A stretch of DNA of 64,000 bases from Winogradskyella wandonensis (GCF_004346845.1 NZ_SMGI01000003.1:62001-126000), one strand, 5' to 3'. Counted from the first letter of the stretch, positions 52,877 to 63,473 are shown. Numbers and translations are program-made. Notes: generated from the letters alone by a model not told the origin.

Positions 52877-53170
52877 ATGAAACGCAATAACGATAATCAA
52901 AGCATTGAAGATATTCTGAAAGAATTTGTCTCTACCAATAATCTACAACATGGGTTAGACAAAGTCAATGTTCGTGATGCGTGGGCAAATCTTATGGGCA
53001 ACGGTGTTAATAACTATACAACAGCTATCGAGCTTAAGCACGAAACACTTTATGTGCAATTAAGCTCTAGCGTTCTGCGTGAAGAATTAAGCTACGGAAC
53101 CGAAAAAATTATAGCTATGCTTAATGAAGCGATAGGAAAAGAGACTATTAAAAAGCTAGTTCTAAGGTAA
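52877..53170 (+). CDS. DUF721 (DciA-like) protein
   Basis: About 97 residues from the ATG at 52877; an ATG at 52841 would add 12 residues not typical of the family. DUF721 domain: SIEDILKEFVSTNNLQHGLD, VRDAWANLMGNGVNNYT and LYVQLSSSVLREEL. The family includes DciA, a loader of the replicative helicase in bacteria without DnaC. It stands close to recF, as seen elsewhere. Confidence 0.82.
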   Translation: MKRNNDNQSIEDILKEFVSTNNLQHGLDKVNVRDAWANLMGNGVNNYTTAIELKHETLYVQLSSSVLREELSYGTEKIIAMLNEAIGKETIKKLVLR

Positions 53171-53233
53171 TTCTAAAGTTATCTTAAATCCCAATCATTA
53201 ATTATAGCTTCGGCTTATCTTTGGCTTTTTAGT

Positions 53234-53770
53234 ATGACGATAATGAAGTACGCTTTATTCTTTTTAATTCTAATTTCTTATCAAACCATGACCATTTTCG
53301 ATTTTAATTCTGAAAGCAATATCCAAAACTGGCGCATCATTGATGATGTAGTTATGGGTGGTCGCTCAAACGGAAATTTTAAAGTTAACACCGATGGTCA
53401 TGGCGAATTTTCTGGTTATGTATCATTAGAAAACAATGGTGGCTTTTCTTCGGTTCGTTATAATTTTAAAACCATCAATTCTTCGGGATACACATCATTT
53501 AAAATTCGTTTAAAAGGTGACGGAAAACCTTATCAATTTAGAGCAAAAAGTAGTGAACGCCAACGTTACTCTTATATTTACGAGTTTCAAACTTCGGGCG
53601 AATGGGAAACAGTCACCATTCCTTTCGACCAAATGGTAGCATCGTTTCGTGGCAATAGACTTAATCTACCAAACTTTAATGGCGAGGAAATGGAGGAAAT
53701 CGCATTCCTTATCGGAAACAAAAAAGAACAAGCTTTTAAACTACTCATCGACAAGATTCAATTAAAGTAA
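53234..53770 (+). CDS. CIA30 family protein
   Basis: A 178-residue protein (start possibly the ATG at 53243) with an N-terminal hydrophobic signal and a CIA30-type galactose-binding-like beta domain: IDDVVMGGRSNGNFKV, GFSSVRYNFKTINSSGYTSF, KPYQFRAKSSERQRYSY. CIA30 was named for mitochondrial complex I assembly; in bacteria the role is unknown. Probably exported. Confidence 0.85.
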   Translation: MTIMKYALFFLILISYQTMTIFDFNSESNIQNWRIIDDVVMGGRSNGNFKVNTDGHGEFSGYVSLENNGGFSSVRYNFKTINSSGYTSFKIRLKGDGKPYQFRAKSSERQRYSYIYEFQTSGEWETVTIPFDQMVASFRGNRLNLPNFNGEEMEEIAFLIGNKKEQAFKLLIDKIQLK

Positions 53771-53823
53771 AATCCCTACACAAAACTATTGTGTATTACA
53801 ATCGGTCTTAGTACTTTAGTTAT

Positions 53824-56031
53824 ATGACTGAAGAAGCTATTGAACAAGAAAATGCAGCGATTGCTAAAGCTTACAAAGAACTATTAAAAGTAAGCTATCA
53901 GACCTTAACTCGTGAGGATAAAAAACTAATTCGTCATGCGTTCGAGGTTGCCGTTGATGCGCATAAAGACCAAAGACGTAAGTCAGGCGAAGCCTATATT
54001 TTTCATCCTATAGCTGTTGCCAAAATCGTTGCTCAAGAAATTGGTCTTGATGCTACGAGTATTGCTGCTGCCCTGCTTCATGATGTAGTAGAAGATAATC
54101 CTAATTATACCATTGCAGACATGGAGCGCCTTTTTGGCGAAACTGTAGCAAGAATTGTAGATGGATTAACAAAAATATCGTCCTTAAAAAAGGACATGGA
54201 TGTGTCTCTACAAGCGGAGAATTTTAGAAAAATGTTGTTAACGCTTAACGAAGACGTCCGTGTAATTATCATAAAAATCGCTGACCGTTTGCACAATATG
54301 CAAACTATGGATTCTATGCGCGACGATAAGCAAGTAAAAATAGCTTCAGAAACGCTTTACATTTATGCGCCACTAGCCCATAGAATTGGTCTTTATAACA
54401 TTAAAACAGAACTTGAAGATTTAGGACTAAAATATACTGAACCCGAAGTCTATAATGATATACTTAGTAAAATTGAAGATAGTAAGGAAGAACAAGATGC
54501 TTACATCCAAGATTTTTCTAAAGTTATAAAAGATTCGCTCGATAAAGAAGGTCTCGAATACGAGATTAAAGGTCGCCCGAAATCTATTTTTAGTATCCGC
54601 CGTAAAATGCTTAAACAAGGCGTTTCTTTCGAAGAGGTATACGACAAGTTTGCGGTTAGAATAATCTATAAATCAGATTTACCGAATGAGAAGTTTTTAG
54701 CATGGAAGATTTATTCCATCGTAACAGACCACTTTACACCTAATCCAGTACGTTTACGAGATTGGATATCGTCTCCTAAATCAACAGGGTACGAAGCATT
54801 ACATATTACTGTTGTTGGTCCAAAAGGGCGTTGGGTCGAAGTACAAATTCGTAGCCAGCGCATGAACGAAATTGCCGAAAAAGGCTATGCTGCCCACTAT
54901 AAATACAAAAATGAAAGCGAAAAAGAAGATAGTCTTGACTTGTGGATAAATCGTCTTCAAGAAGCCTTAGAAAATAACGAAGCTGATGCTGTAGATTTCG
55001 TAGAACAATTTAAACTAAACCTATATTCTAAAGAGATTTTTGTCTTTTCGCCTAAAGGCGATTTAAAATCTTTACCAAAAGGTGCCACACCATTAGATTT
55101 TGCATTTAGTATACATACCGAAGTTGGTATGAAAACTCGTGGCGCTAAAGTAAACGGAAAGCTTGTTCCGTTAAGTCAAGAGCTTACTAGCGGTGACCGT
55201 GTGGAAATTTTAACCTCCGAAAATGCCAAACCTAACAGTAACTGGCTTGACTATGCCACAACAGCAAGAGCTCGAAGCAAAATAAAATCCTATCTCAATG
55301 CCGATAAAAAAGAAATGGCCGAAGAAGGGAAAGAGATTCTTCGAAGAAAACTAAAGCAGTTAAAAATTACACTTAACGAGAAATCCGTAAACGAACTCGT
55401 TAATTATTTTAAGCTAAGTACGTCCTTAGATTTATTCTATCGTGTAGGATTAGGCACAATAGATAACACCATGCTTAAAAATTATGCAGCATCGCGTAGT
55501 AATGCATTTGTTAGCTATATAAAGAGTAAAATTAGACGCCCAGAACCATCAAAGGATATCGATAAAAACGAGATTACCTCTAAATACGATATGCTTGTTT
55601 TTGGTAAAGAGGAAGAAAAGTTAGATTATTCTTTGGCCAAATGTTGTAATCCAATTCCAGGAGACTCTGTATTTGGCTTTCTAACCATAAATGACGGCAT
55701 CAAGGTTCATAAAAAAAATTGCCCAAACGCAGTGAGTTTGCAATCTAATTATGCTTACAGAATCATGCAAGCAAAATGGATTGACTCTACACAGCAAGAA
55801 TATACCTCGCAAATTGTCCTTTCAGGATTAGACGATTTAGGATTGGTTAATGACGTTACAAAAGTTATTTCAGAGAATATGCACGTTAACATGAAAAGTT
55901 TAAATTTCTCTAGTGATGATGGCATATTTACAGGAAAAATTACTGTAGTGGTAAAAAACCAAACCATGTTAAAAAAACTTATGGAGAACCTTAAGAAAAT
56001 AAACGGTATCGATAAGGTTACACGTGTCTAG
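53824..56031 (+). CDS. bifunctional (p)ppGpp synthetase/hydrolase (RelA/SpoT)
   Basis: A 735-residue protein with the full Rel/Spo architecture: HD hydrolase domain at about 40-200 (FHPIAVAKIV, LLHDVVED, KIADRLHNMQTM), synthetase domain at about 230-370 (KGRPKSIFSIRRKM, RDWISSPKSTGYEALH), TGS near 395-455, and a C-terminal ACT domain. Both active sites look intact. It makes and degrades the stringent-response alarmone in the cytosol. Confidence 0.96.
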   Translation: MTEEAIEQENAAIAKAYKELLKVSYQTLTREDKKLIRHAFEVAVDAHKDQRRKSGEAYIFHPIAVAKIVAQEIGLDATSIAAALLHDVVEDNPNYTIADMERLFGETVARIVDGLTKISSLKKDMDVSLQAENFRKMLLTLNEDVRVIIIKIADRLHNMQTMDSMRDDKQVKIASETLYIYAPLAHRIGLYNIKTELEDLGLKYTEPEVYNDILSKIEDSKEEQDAYIQDFSKVIKDSLDKEGLEYEIKGRPKSIFSIRRKMLKQGVSFEEVYDKFAVRIIYKSDLPNEKFLAWKIYSIVTDHFTPNPVRLRDWISSPKSTGYEALHITVVGPKGRWVEVQIRSQRMNEIAEKGYAAHYKYKNESEKEDSLDLWINRLQEALENNEADAVDFVEQFKLNLYSKEIFVFSPKGDLKSLPKGATPLDFAFSIHTEVGMKTRGAKVNGKLVPLSQELTSGDRVEILTSENAKPNSNWLDYATTARARSKIKSYLNADKKEMAEEGKEILRRKLKQLKITLNEKSVNELVNYFKLSTSLDLFYRVGLGTIDNTMLKNYAASRSNAFVSYIKSKIRRPEPSKDIDKNEITSKYDMLVFGKEEEKLDYSLAKCCNPIPGDSVFGFLTINDGIKVHKKNCPNAVSLQSNYAYRIMQAKWIDSTQQEYTSQIVLSGLDDLGLVNDVTKVISENMHVNMKSLNFSSDDGIFTGKITVVVKNQTMLKKLMENLKKINGIDKVTRV

Positions 56032-56121
56032 AAATGCCTTGAAAACTTGTTGATTTCTTTTCTTTTTTAGTAAATAATTATCTCACATTTGCTACAATTT
56101 TGTTTAAATTTACACCTTATT

Positions 56122-56577
56122 ATGAATACAAATACAGAAGAAAGTAATCAAGAAATAGTAAAGCGGGTATTTACTAATTTTTTAGAAGAAAATGGGCATA
56201 GAAAAACGCCTGAGCGTTATGCTATTCTTCAAGAAATTTACGACAGTGAAGAACATTTTGATATTGAATCGTTATATATCAAAATGAAAAATAAAAACTA
56301 TCGTGTTAGTCGTGCTACGTTATACAATACAATCGAGTTACTATTAGACTGTGCATTAGTTCGTAAGCATCAGTTTGGGCAGAACCAAGCACATTACGAA
56401 AAGTCTTATTTCGATAAACAGCACGACCACGTTATACTTACAGATACTGGTGAGGTTATAGAATTCTGTGACCCACGTATTCAATCCATAAAAAAAACCA
56501 TAGAAGAGGTTTTTGATATAGAAATCAATAACCACTCACTTTATTTCTATGGCAATCGCAAAAACAAAACAAACTAA
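56122..56577 (+). CDS. Fur family metal-responsive regulator
   Basis: About 151 residues from the ATG at 56122; an upstream ATG would add a poorly conserved stretch. Winged helix ([35 protein letters not shown]) and metal site [20 protein letters not shown]. The C-terminal CxxC structural zinc motif is missing. Whether it senses iron, zinc or peroxide cannot be read off. Divided from relA by 90 bp. Confidence 0.9.
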   Translation: MNTNTEESNQEIVKRVFTNFLEENGHRKTPERYAILQEIYDSEEHFDIESLYIKMKNKNYRVSRATLYNTIELLLDCALVRKHQFGQNQAHYEKSYFDKQHDHVILTDTGEVIEFCDPRIQSIKKTIEEVFDIEINNHSLYFYGNRKNKTN

Positions 56578-56583
56578 CATATA

Positions 56584-57858
56584 ATGGCAGTAGATTTACT
56601 ACTAGGTTTACAATGGGGTGACGAAGGCAAAGGAAAAATTGTCGATGTACTAACCTCTAAATACGATATTATTGCACGCTTTCAAGGTGGTCCTAATGCA
56701 GGACACACATTAGTCTTTAATGGCAAAAAACACGTGTTACATACCATACCATCAGGTATTTTTCATGATAACACAGTGAATTTAGTTGGTAATGGCGTTG
56801 TTATAGATCCTGTTATTTTTAAGAAAGAATTAGATAAGCTAGATGAGCAAGATGTCAATTATAAAAAGTCGCTTTTAATCTCTCGTAAAGCGCATATCAT
56901 TTTGCCAACTCACCGCTTATTAGACGCTGCTAGTGAAGCTTCAAAAGGAAAAGCTAAAATTGGCTCTACCCTAAAAGGCATTGGCCCTACTTATATGGAT
57001 AAAACAGGGAGAAACGGTATCCGTGTTGGAGACATTGAATTAGCTGATTGGAAAGAGAAATACAGAGCTTTAGCAGATAAGCATCAAGCAATGATTGATT
57101 TTTACAACGTTGATATTCAATATGATTTAAAAGAATTAGAAACCGAATTTTTTGCTGCTGTAGAAACCCTTAAATCATTAACGTTTATTGATTCTGAAGA
57201 ATATATCCATCAAGCACAAGCCTCTGGAAAATCCATTCTAGCTGAAGGTGCACAAGGTTCGCTTTTAGATATCGATTTTGGTACGTATCCGTATGTCACC
57301 TCATCTAACACAACGGCAGCAGGTGCTTGTACTGGTTTAGGTGTGGCTCCAAACCAAATTGGTAAGGTGTATGGTATTTTTAAAGCGTACACCACGCGTG
57401 TAGGTTCCGGTCCATTCCCTACAGAATTATTTGATGAAGATGGTGAAACTATGGGACGTGTTGGCCATGAGTTTGGCGCAACTACGGGTCGACCAAGACG
57501 TTGTGGATGGTTAGATTTAGTAGCATTACGTTACGCTTGCCAAGTTAATGGCGTTACAGAATTAATTATGATGAAAGGAGATGTACTTTCTGGTTTCAAA
57601 ACCTTAAAAGTTTGTACAGCCTATAAATACAAAGGTGAGACTATTACACACCTTCCTTATAATATCGAAGACCAAAATGTAACACCTATTTATACTGAAA
57701 TTAAAGGTTGGGATGCTGATTTAACAGGTATGACCGAAGCTTCACAATTACCAGAAGCGCTTAATGGTTATGTAGAATTTTTAGAAAAAGAATTGAACAT
57801 TCCAATTACTGTAGTTTCTGTAGGACCAGATAGAAAGCAAACGATTCATAGAACGTAA
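56584..57858 (+). CDS. purA: adenylosuccinate synthetase
   Basis: A 424-residue enzyme with the GTP-binding GLQWGDEGKGK near 8-18, GGPNAGHT, GIGPTYMDK, SVGPDRKQT at the C-terminus. It joins IMP and aspartate in AMP synthesis. Starts 6 bp after the fur-family gene. All sequence hallmarks and the length are normal. Confidence 0.97.
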   Translation: MAVDLLLGLQWGDEGKGKIVDVLTSKYDIIARFQGGPNAGHTLVFNGKKHVLHTIPSGIFHDNTVNLVGNGVVIDPVIFKKELDKLDEQDVNYKKSLLISRKAHIILPTHRLLDAASEASKGKAKIGSTLKGIGPTYMDKTGRNGIRVGDIELADWKEKYRALADKHQAMIDFYNVDIQYDLKELETEFFAAVETLKSLTFIDSEEYIHQAQASGKSILAEGAQGSLLDIDFGTYPYVTSSNTTAAGACTGLGVAPNQIGKVYGIFKAYTTRVGSGPFPTELFDEDGETMGRVGHEFGATTGRPRRCGWLDLVALRYACQVNGVTELIMMKGDVLSGFKTLKVCTAYKYKGETITHLPYNIEDQNVTPIYTEIKGWDADLTGMTEASQLPEALNGYVEFLEKELNIPITVVSVGPDRKQTIHRT

Positions 57859-57948
57859 AAAAAGAACTTTGCTTTATTGCTGTTAAAAAAACTGTTAACT
57901 GATACTAAAGCAAAAGTAAATCGGTTACTAGTCAGTAAATACAAAGTT

Positions 57949-59712
57949 TTGAAAACATTCAAATTTACCATATTACTTTTCTGTTGTCTGTTTACAACAT
58001 TTGGCTTCTCACAAAAAAAAGATAAGCTAGAAATTATCTACAGTGGTAAAAGTTATAAGGACAAAACCACCGAAGAAGGTGCTTTTACCTTTCTAAGAGA
58101 TAATCAGCAGCAGGTACACTTTGTCCACAACGGTGTTAATTTGTACTGCGATAAGGCAGTCTGGTATAAAAATCAAGATTTTATAGAAGCATTTAGCAAT
58201 GTACGCATGGTTCAAGGCGATACCATTACCATGACAGCTAAATATGTAGAGTATAGCGGTAAAACAGAATTGGCTTTTGCTCGTGGTGAGGTTGTTTTAA
58301 AAGAGCCTTCTTCTACGCTAACCACTAACAAATTATATTTCGACCGCACAAAACAACAGGCTTATTACGATACCTCTGGCAAAGTTGTAAGAGATTCATC
58401 TGGTACAATCACTAGTAAAATAGGACGCTACTATATGACGCCAAAAAAATATCAGTTTATCGATAGTGTCGTCCTTGTAAACCCAGAATACACGCTAAAA
58501 ACAAAACGACTCGATTTTTTTAATGATTCTGGTCATGCCTATATCTTTGGGCCTTCGACAATAACAGGAGAAGATAACAACATCTATTGCGAACGCGGGT
58601 TTTACGACACTCAAGAGGACTTTGGCTATTTTGAGCGAAATGCAAAAATCGATTATGATGACCGCGAAATTAAAGGCGATAGTATGTATTTTGATCGTAA
58701 ACTTAATTTTGCATCTGCCACAAACAATATAAAGGTCACAGACACTATTAATAACAGTATTGTAAAAGGTAACTACGCCGAAGTTTGGAAAGCAAAAGAT
58801 TCATTGTTTATTACAGGAAGAGCCTTAGCTATTACTTTACAAGAAAAAGACTCTATTTACATGCACAGTGACACCTTAATGCTAACTGGACCAGAAGAAC
58901 ATAGAATTACACGCGCTTATTATAATGCCAAAATTTATAAAAGTGATTTAGCAGGTAAGGCCGACTCAATCCACGTAGACCATAAAACGGGATTAACAGA
59001 GATGATAAATCTTTCTAGATTTAGCTCTAAAGACCCTTTTGCTACAAAACGTAAACCTGTTTTATGGAATATTGACAACCAAATGTCGGGTGATACCATT
59101 CATCTAATTTCTGATGTAAAAACAGAAAAGTTAGACTCTTTAAAAGTCTTTTATAATGCATTTTTGGTTAGTAAAGACACAATTAGCACTGATGGTTTTA
59201 ACCAAACAAAAGGCAAAGAACTTATTGGTCTCTTTAAGGATAATGAACTTTATAACGTTGATATTATTAAAAATGCTGAAGTTATTTATTACTCCAGAAA
59301 TGAAGAGGGCGAACTGATTGGTATTAATAAATCCAAGTCTGGAAGCATTAATATTAAAATTAGCGATAATAATGTAGATGAGATTCGGCTAATAAATAAA
59401 GTAGATGGCGATTTAAGTCCAGAATCGCTTTTTCCTAAAAATGCAAATAGACTAAGAGGTTTTGATTGGCGCGGAGACGAACGACCAAATAGTATAGAAG
59501 ACCTTTTTAAGGATGACCCACCTTTAAAATTAAAAAGAATTAAAGGCCTAGATGATTACATACCGCCTGAAGATTTCTTTGACGAAGGCATCAGAGAACG
59601 TGTTGAAGCCGCAAAACCAAAAGATAGTACCAAAGAAAATAAAGCTGCCAGAAATATCCCAGAAAAGAAACCCACAGAAAAAAAAGAGGCCAAGAAAGCA
59701 TCAGGTAACTAA
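57949..59712 (+). CDS. OstA-like (LptA family) outer-membrane biogenesis protein
   Basis: About 587 residues. The best start is the TTG at 57949, giving KTFKFTILLFCCLFTTFGFS as a clean signal peptide; an upstream TTG at 57877 would add 24 residues. The body consists of repeated OstA/LptA beta strands (YCDKAVWYKNQDFIEAFSNV, SGKTELAFARGEVVL) and a Pro/Lys-rich C-terminus. LptA-type proteins bridge lipopolysaccharide across the periplasm. 90 bp downstream of purA. Confidence 0.85.
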   Translation: MKTFKFTILLFCCLFTTFGFSQKKDKLEIIYSGKSYKDKTTEEGAFTFLRDNQQQVHFVHNGVNLYCDKAVWYKNQDFIEAFSNVRMVQGDTITMTAKYVEYSGKTELAFARGEVVLKEPSSTLTTNKLYFDRTKQQAYYDTSGKVVRDSSGTITSKIGRYYMTPKKYQFIDSVVLVNPEYTLKTKRLDFFNDSGHAYIFGPSTITGEDNNIYCERGFYDTQEDFGYFERNAKIDYDDREIKGDSMYFDRKLNFASATNNIKVTDTINNSIVKGNYAEVWKAKDSLFITGRALAITLQEKDSIYMHSDTLMLTGPEEHRITRAYYNAKIYKSDLAGKADSIHVDHKTGLTEMINLSRFSSKDPFATKRKPVLWNIDNQMSGDTIHLISDVKTEKLDSLKVFYNAFLVSKDTISTDGFNQTKGKELIGLFKDNELYNVDIIKNAEVIYYSRNEEGELIGINKSKSGSINIKISDNNVDEIRLINKVDGDLSPESLFPKNANRLRGFDWRGDERPNSIEDLFKDDPPLKLKRIKGLDDYIPPEDFFDEGIRERVEAAKPKDSTKENKAARNIPEKKPTEKKEAKKASGN

Positions 59713-59713
59713 T

Positions 59714-60889
59714 ATGCAAGAGGATTTCTTTACATATCAAGCGCAAACAACACCGCATCCTTTAGCTATGGAAATAAGCCATGCTGAAGGAAGCTATATT
59801 TATGACACAAAAGGAAACGCGCATTTAGACTTTGTTGCAGGAGTTTCGGCAACACCTTTAGGTCATCGGCATCCAAAAGTCGTTTCGGCCATTAAAAGCC
59901 AGCTTGATAAGTACTTACACGTTATGGTTTATGGCGAATATATCCAAGAGCCAGCTGTAGAACTCACCAAACTTTTAGCAAAGCACTTACCAGAATCTTT
60001 AAATACCACATATTTGGTTAATTCTGGTACGGAAGCCATTGAAGGTAGTATAAAGCTTGCTCGCCGTTATACAGGTCGTTCCGAAATCATTTCAGCAAAA
60101 AATGCCTATCACGGCAATACTTTAGGTTCGCTTAGTTTAATGGATTATCACGAGCGTAAACGTCCTTTTTTACCTCTGATACCAGACACTAGGCACATCG
60201 CATTTAATTGCGAATGGTGTTTAAATCAAATAACCGAGAAAACCGCTGCTGTAATTTTAGAAACCATACAAGGTGGTGCTGGCTTTATAGAACCAAATGA
60301 TAACTATTTACAAAAGGTGCAGCAAAAATGTAATGTTGTTGGCGCCTTACTTATCTTAGATGAAATTCAGCCTGGGTTTGGACGTACAGGTAAACTCTTC
60401 GGGTTTCAGAATTATAATTGCGTCCCAGATATTTTAGTGACGGGAAAAGGTTTAGGTGGCGGAATGCCAATCGGTGCATTTACAGCCTCTAAAGAAATGA
60501 TGGATAGTTTAAAAGATAATCCAAAATTAGGACACATTACGACTTTTGGCGGCCACCCAGTGATCGCAGCTGCAGCATTAGCAACGCTTAAAGAGATTAC
60601 CGACTCTGACCTTATGTCACAAGCATTAGAAAAAGAAAAACTAATAAGACAGCATCTTCAACATCCAAAAGTTAAAGAAATAAGAGGTCGAGGTTTGATG
60701 CTCGCGGCGCTTACCGAATCTGCAGATATTACAAATGAAGTAATATTAAAAGCTAAAGACAAAGGACTTATACTATTTTGGTTACTTTTTGAGCCTAAAG
60801 CTATTCGGATAACACCTCCGCTTACCATTTCTAAAGACGACATAATAAAAGGGTGCAACATTATCACTTCAATCCTGGACCAGATTTAA
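59714..60889 (+). CDS. class III PLP-dependent aminotransferase
   Basis: A 391-residue fold type I aminotransferase of the acetylornithine/4-aminobutyrate group. GVSATPLGHRHPKV, LVNSGTEAIEGSIKLARRYT and the PLP lysine in LVTGKGLGGGMPIGAF. The ATG at 59714 begins one base after the OstA-like stop. No arginine or other pathway gene is next to it, so the exact substrate stays open. Confidence 0.88.
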   Translation: MQEDFFTYQAQTTPHPLAMEISHAEGSYIYDTKGNAHLDFVAGVSATPLGHRHPKVVSAIKSQLDKYLHVMVYGEYIQEPAVELTKLLAKHLPESLNTTYLVNSGTEAIEGSIKLARRYTGRSEIISAKNAYHGNTLGSLSLMDYHERKRPFLPLIPDTRHIAFNCEWCLNQITEKTAAVILETIQGGAGFIEPNDNYLQKVQQKCNVVGALLILDEIQPGFGRTGKLFGFQNYNCVPDILVTGKGLGGGMPIGAFTASKEMMDSLKDNPKLGHITTFGGHPVIAAAALATLKEITDSDLMSQALEKEKLIRQHLQHPKVKEIRGRGLMLAALTESADITNEVILKAKDKGLILFWLLFEPKAIRITPPLTISKDDIIKGCNIITSILDQI

Positions 60890-61041
60890 ATTGCCTTTTA
60901 TTTCAATAATACAACTTGTGGTATAACTATTGCGCTTACAACAAAATAAATGTTAATTAATTTGTTAAAAACATTGAGTACATAAACCTCAAACTTCAAA
61001 CTAGAACACTAAATTTATTTTGTTGAATATTACATCTGCCT

Positions 61042-62448
61042 ATGGAGTATAGTCAAAACGAAAATTTTAATAATATGTCGCTCACAAAGTTTGAGTCTAT
61101 GCTGAAAACTAACGACGTACTATTTTTTGACTCAAACGAATTTGAAAATATTATCAATCACTATCTCGAAAATGGCAAGATAGGCCTTGCAAAAAAAGCG
61201 ATTAAGTTGGGGCTTCAACAGCATCCTACCTCTATAAATCTTCGTCTCTTTAAAATTGAAATTCTAGTTTTAGAAAATAAGTTTGATGACGCTAATATTC
61301 TACTTGAAGAACTTCATTATTTAGAACCAAATAACGAAGAAATCTTCATTCAAAAAGCAAATGTTTTATCAAAACAAGATGAGCATGAAAAAGCAATAAG
61401 TGCACTACTTATGGCTTTAGATTTATCTAATTCACCTCAAGATGATGGCGACTTATATGGCCTTATCGGCATGGAATATTTGTTTTTAGACCAGTTTGAA
61501 AATGCCCTCATCTATTTTAAAAAATGTTTAGAAGTAGATGAAACAGATTACTCTGCTTTGCATAACGTAATTTATTGCTTTGACTTTCTCGACAAAAACC
61601 AAGAAGCCATTGATTTTTTAAATTCTTATCTAGATGGTAATCCATATTGCGAGGTCGCTTGGCACGAATTAGGCAGACAATATTTTGGATTAAAAGACTA
61701 TAACAAAGCCAGTGCTGCTTTTGACTTTGCAATTATTTCCGACGATACATTTATTGGCGCCTATCTAGAAAAAGGAAAAGTTTTAGAGAAACAAAAAAAA
61801 TATAACGAGGCTATTGAAAATTATAAAATTACCCTTGCCTTAGAAGACCCGACATCTTTCGCGTTGCTTAGAATTGGTTATTGCTATGAAAAATTAGGAG
61901 AAAACGATTTAGCCGTGCAGTTTTTTAATCGCACCGTTGAAGAAGACCCGCTACTAGACAAAGGCTGGATAGCAATTACTAAGTTTTACACAAAACATCA
62001 GAATTATCAAAAAGCATTACATTACATTAGAAAAGCTGTAAATATAGACAACGATAATGTATTGTATTGGAAGCTTTACGCGCAAATTAATCTGCGTCTT
62101 AATTTCTTAGAAGAGGCCGAACATGGTTTTAAACGTACACTAGATTTAGGGAATTATGAGTTAGAAACTTGGATTAACAGAACTGATATTCTTATTAAAC
62201 TTGGCGAATACGAAGGTGCTGTTTATAATTTACTTCAAGCTATAGAATTTTACCCTGAATCAGAAGAAATTGAATATAGACTTGGTGGTTTGTATTTTAA
62301 ATTAATGGAAAATGATAAAGGCCGTTATCACCTTAAAAATGCATTGCGTTTAAATAGTGATTACGATTTTATTTTAGAAGAATTATTTCCAAACATTATA
62401 AATAGGCAATCCGTAAGAGAGGTTATTTCGAGTTCTAAAAAATCTTGA
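61042..62448 (+). CDS. tetratricopeptide repeat protein
   Basis: A 468-residue cytosolic protein made up of about ten to twelve TPR units from about residue 40 on (AKKAIKLGLQQHPTSINLRL, EIFIQKANVLSKQDEHEKAI, YNEAIENYKITLALEDPTSF). No signal peptide or catalytic domain. It probably serves as a protein-protein scaffold. Separated by 152 bp from the aminotransferase gene. Confidence 0.9.
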   Translation: MEYSQNENFNNMSLTKFESMLKTNDVLFFDSNEFENIINHYLENGKIGLAKKAIKLGLQQHPTSINLRLFKIEILVLENKFDDANILLEELHYLEPNNEEIFIQKANVLSKQDEHEKAISALLMALDLSNSPQDDGDLYGLIGMEYLFLDQFENALIYFKKCLEVDETDYSALHNVIYCFDFLDKNQEAIDFLNSYLDGNPYCEVAWHELGRQYFGLKDYNKASAAFDFAIISDDTFIGAYLEKGKVLEKQKKYNEAIENYKITLALEDPTSFALLRIGYCYEKLGENDLAVQFFNRTVEEDPLLDKGWIAITKFYTKHQNYQKALHYIRKAVNIDNDNVLYWKLYAQINLRLNFLEEAEHGFKRTLDLGNYELETWINRTDILIKLGEYEGAVYNLLQAIEFYPESEEIEYRLGGLYFKLMENDKGRYHLKNALRLNSDYDFILEELFPNIINRQSVREVISSSKKS

Positions 62449-62491
62449 ACCTAAAAATCCATACCTTAGCGTTTCATTTTTAAAATAAATT

Positions 62492-63472
62492 ATGCAACGC
62501 AGCTTTTTTAGCTATTTCATTATTACATTAAAAGGCCTTGCTATGGGCGCAGCAGATGTGGTACCTGGTGTCTCTGGTGGCACTATTGCTTTTATTTCTG
62601 GTATTTACGAGGAGCTAATAGAAAGTATAGATAATCTTAATCTGGGCTTCTTTAAAATTTGGAAAAACTCAGGATTTAAAACTGCCTGGACGTCTATAAA
62701 CGGCTCGTTTCTTTTAGCATTATTTTCTGGTGTTGCCATAAGTATTTTGTCACTTGCCAAAGCTATAAAATGGCTTTTAGTAAACGAACCCATTTTACTT
62801 TGGTCTTTCTTTTTTGGATTAGTTTTAGCTAGCGTTTTATATGTTGCTAAACAAATAAAAAAATGGTCATTTTTGGTTGTTGTAGCAATTGTTATAACCT
62901 CTATAATTTCTTACTTTATAACATTGGCAGAACCTTTCGCATCGCCAGATAGTCCTTACTATTTATTGTTTTGCGGATTCATCGCTATTATTGCCATGAT
63001 TTTGCCTGGTGTGTCTGGCGCATTTATCTTATTAATTCTTGGTGCATACCAAACAGCAATTGATACAATTAACAATTTAAGAGATGGTTTGTTTACTGGC
63101 AATATGGATTTATTTAAAGACGCCTTTTTAAACTTTGTTTTACTGGCAATCGGAGCCGTTGTCGGAATAAAAGTATTTAGCAAAGTTTTAAATTGGATGT
63201 TTAAACACAAAAAAAATATTACTCTTGCGGTACTTACAGGATTTATGATTGGTTCATTAAATAAGATATGGCCATGGAAAAAAACAATGACTACAAGACT
63301 AAATTCTGACGGTATAGAAGTACCACTTTTAGAACAAAGCATTCTACCTAACCATTTTGAAGGTGATAATAAATTATTGGTCGCAATAGTATTTATGGCC
63401 GTCGGCTTTTTCACCATTCTTATTCTAGAACGATTAGGAACAAAAAAGCAAATCCTAACCAAACCCGAATAA
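62492..63472 (+). CDS. DUF368 family transporter (undecaprenyl-phosphate translocase family)
   Basis: A 326-residue membrane protein with about eight segments. GLAMGAADVVPGVSGGTIAF near 17-36 and LPGVSGAFILLILGAY further on are the two family repeats. DUF368 members (PopT) have been shown in other bacteria to recycle undecaprenyl phosphate across the inner membrane for cell-wall synthesis. A second DUF368 gene begins one base after its stop. Confidence 0.9.
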   Translation: MQRSFFSYFIITLKGLAMGAADVVPGVSGGTIAFISGIYEELIESIDNLNLGFFKIWKNSGFKTAWTSINGSFLLALFSGVAISILSLAKAIKWLLVNEPILLWSFFFGLVLASVLYVAKQIKKWSFLVVVAIVITSIISYFITLAEPFASPDSPYYLLFCGFIAIIAMILPGVSGAFILLILGAYQTAIDTINNLRDGLFTGNMDLFKDAFLNFVLLAIGAVVGIKVFSKVLNWMFKHKKNITLAVLTGFMIGSLNKIWPWKKTMTTRLNSDGIEVPLLEQSILPNHFEGDNKLLVAIVFMAVGFFTILILERLGTKKQILTKPE

Positions 63473-63473
63473 A

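Noticed and set aside
53781-53797. Inverted repeat ACACAA...TTGTGT before relA
   Set aside because: Short stem without T-run and no second copy; likely chance.
56729-56738. parS-like palindrome AACACGTGTT
   Set aside because: It lies inside purA and encodes conserved residues; it also misses the flanking bases of a parS site. No parS was found near parAB.
59552-59713. 54-residue N-terminal extension of the aminotransferase
   Set aside because: It overlaps the end of the OstA-like gene in another frame; the ATG at 59714 starts the conserved protein.
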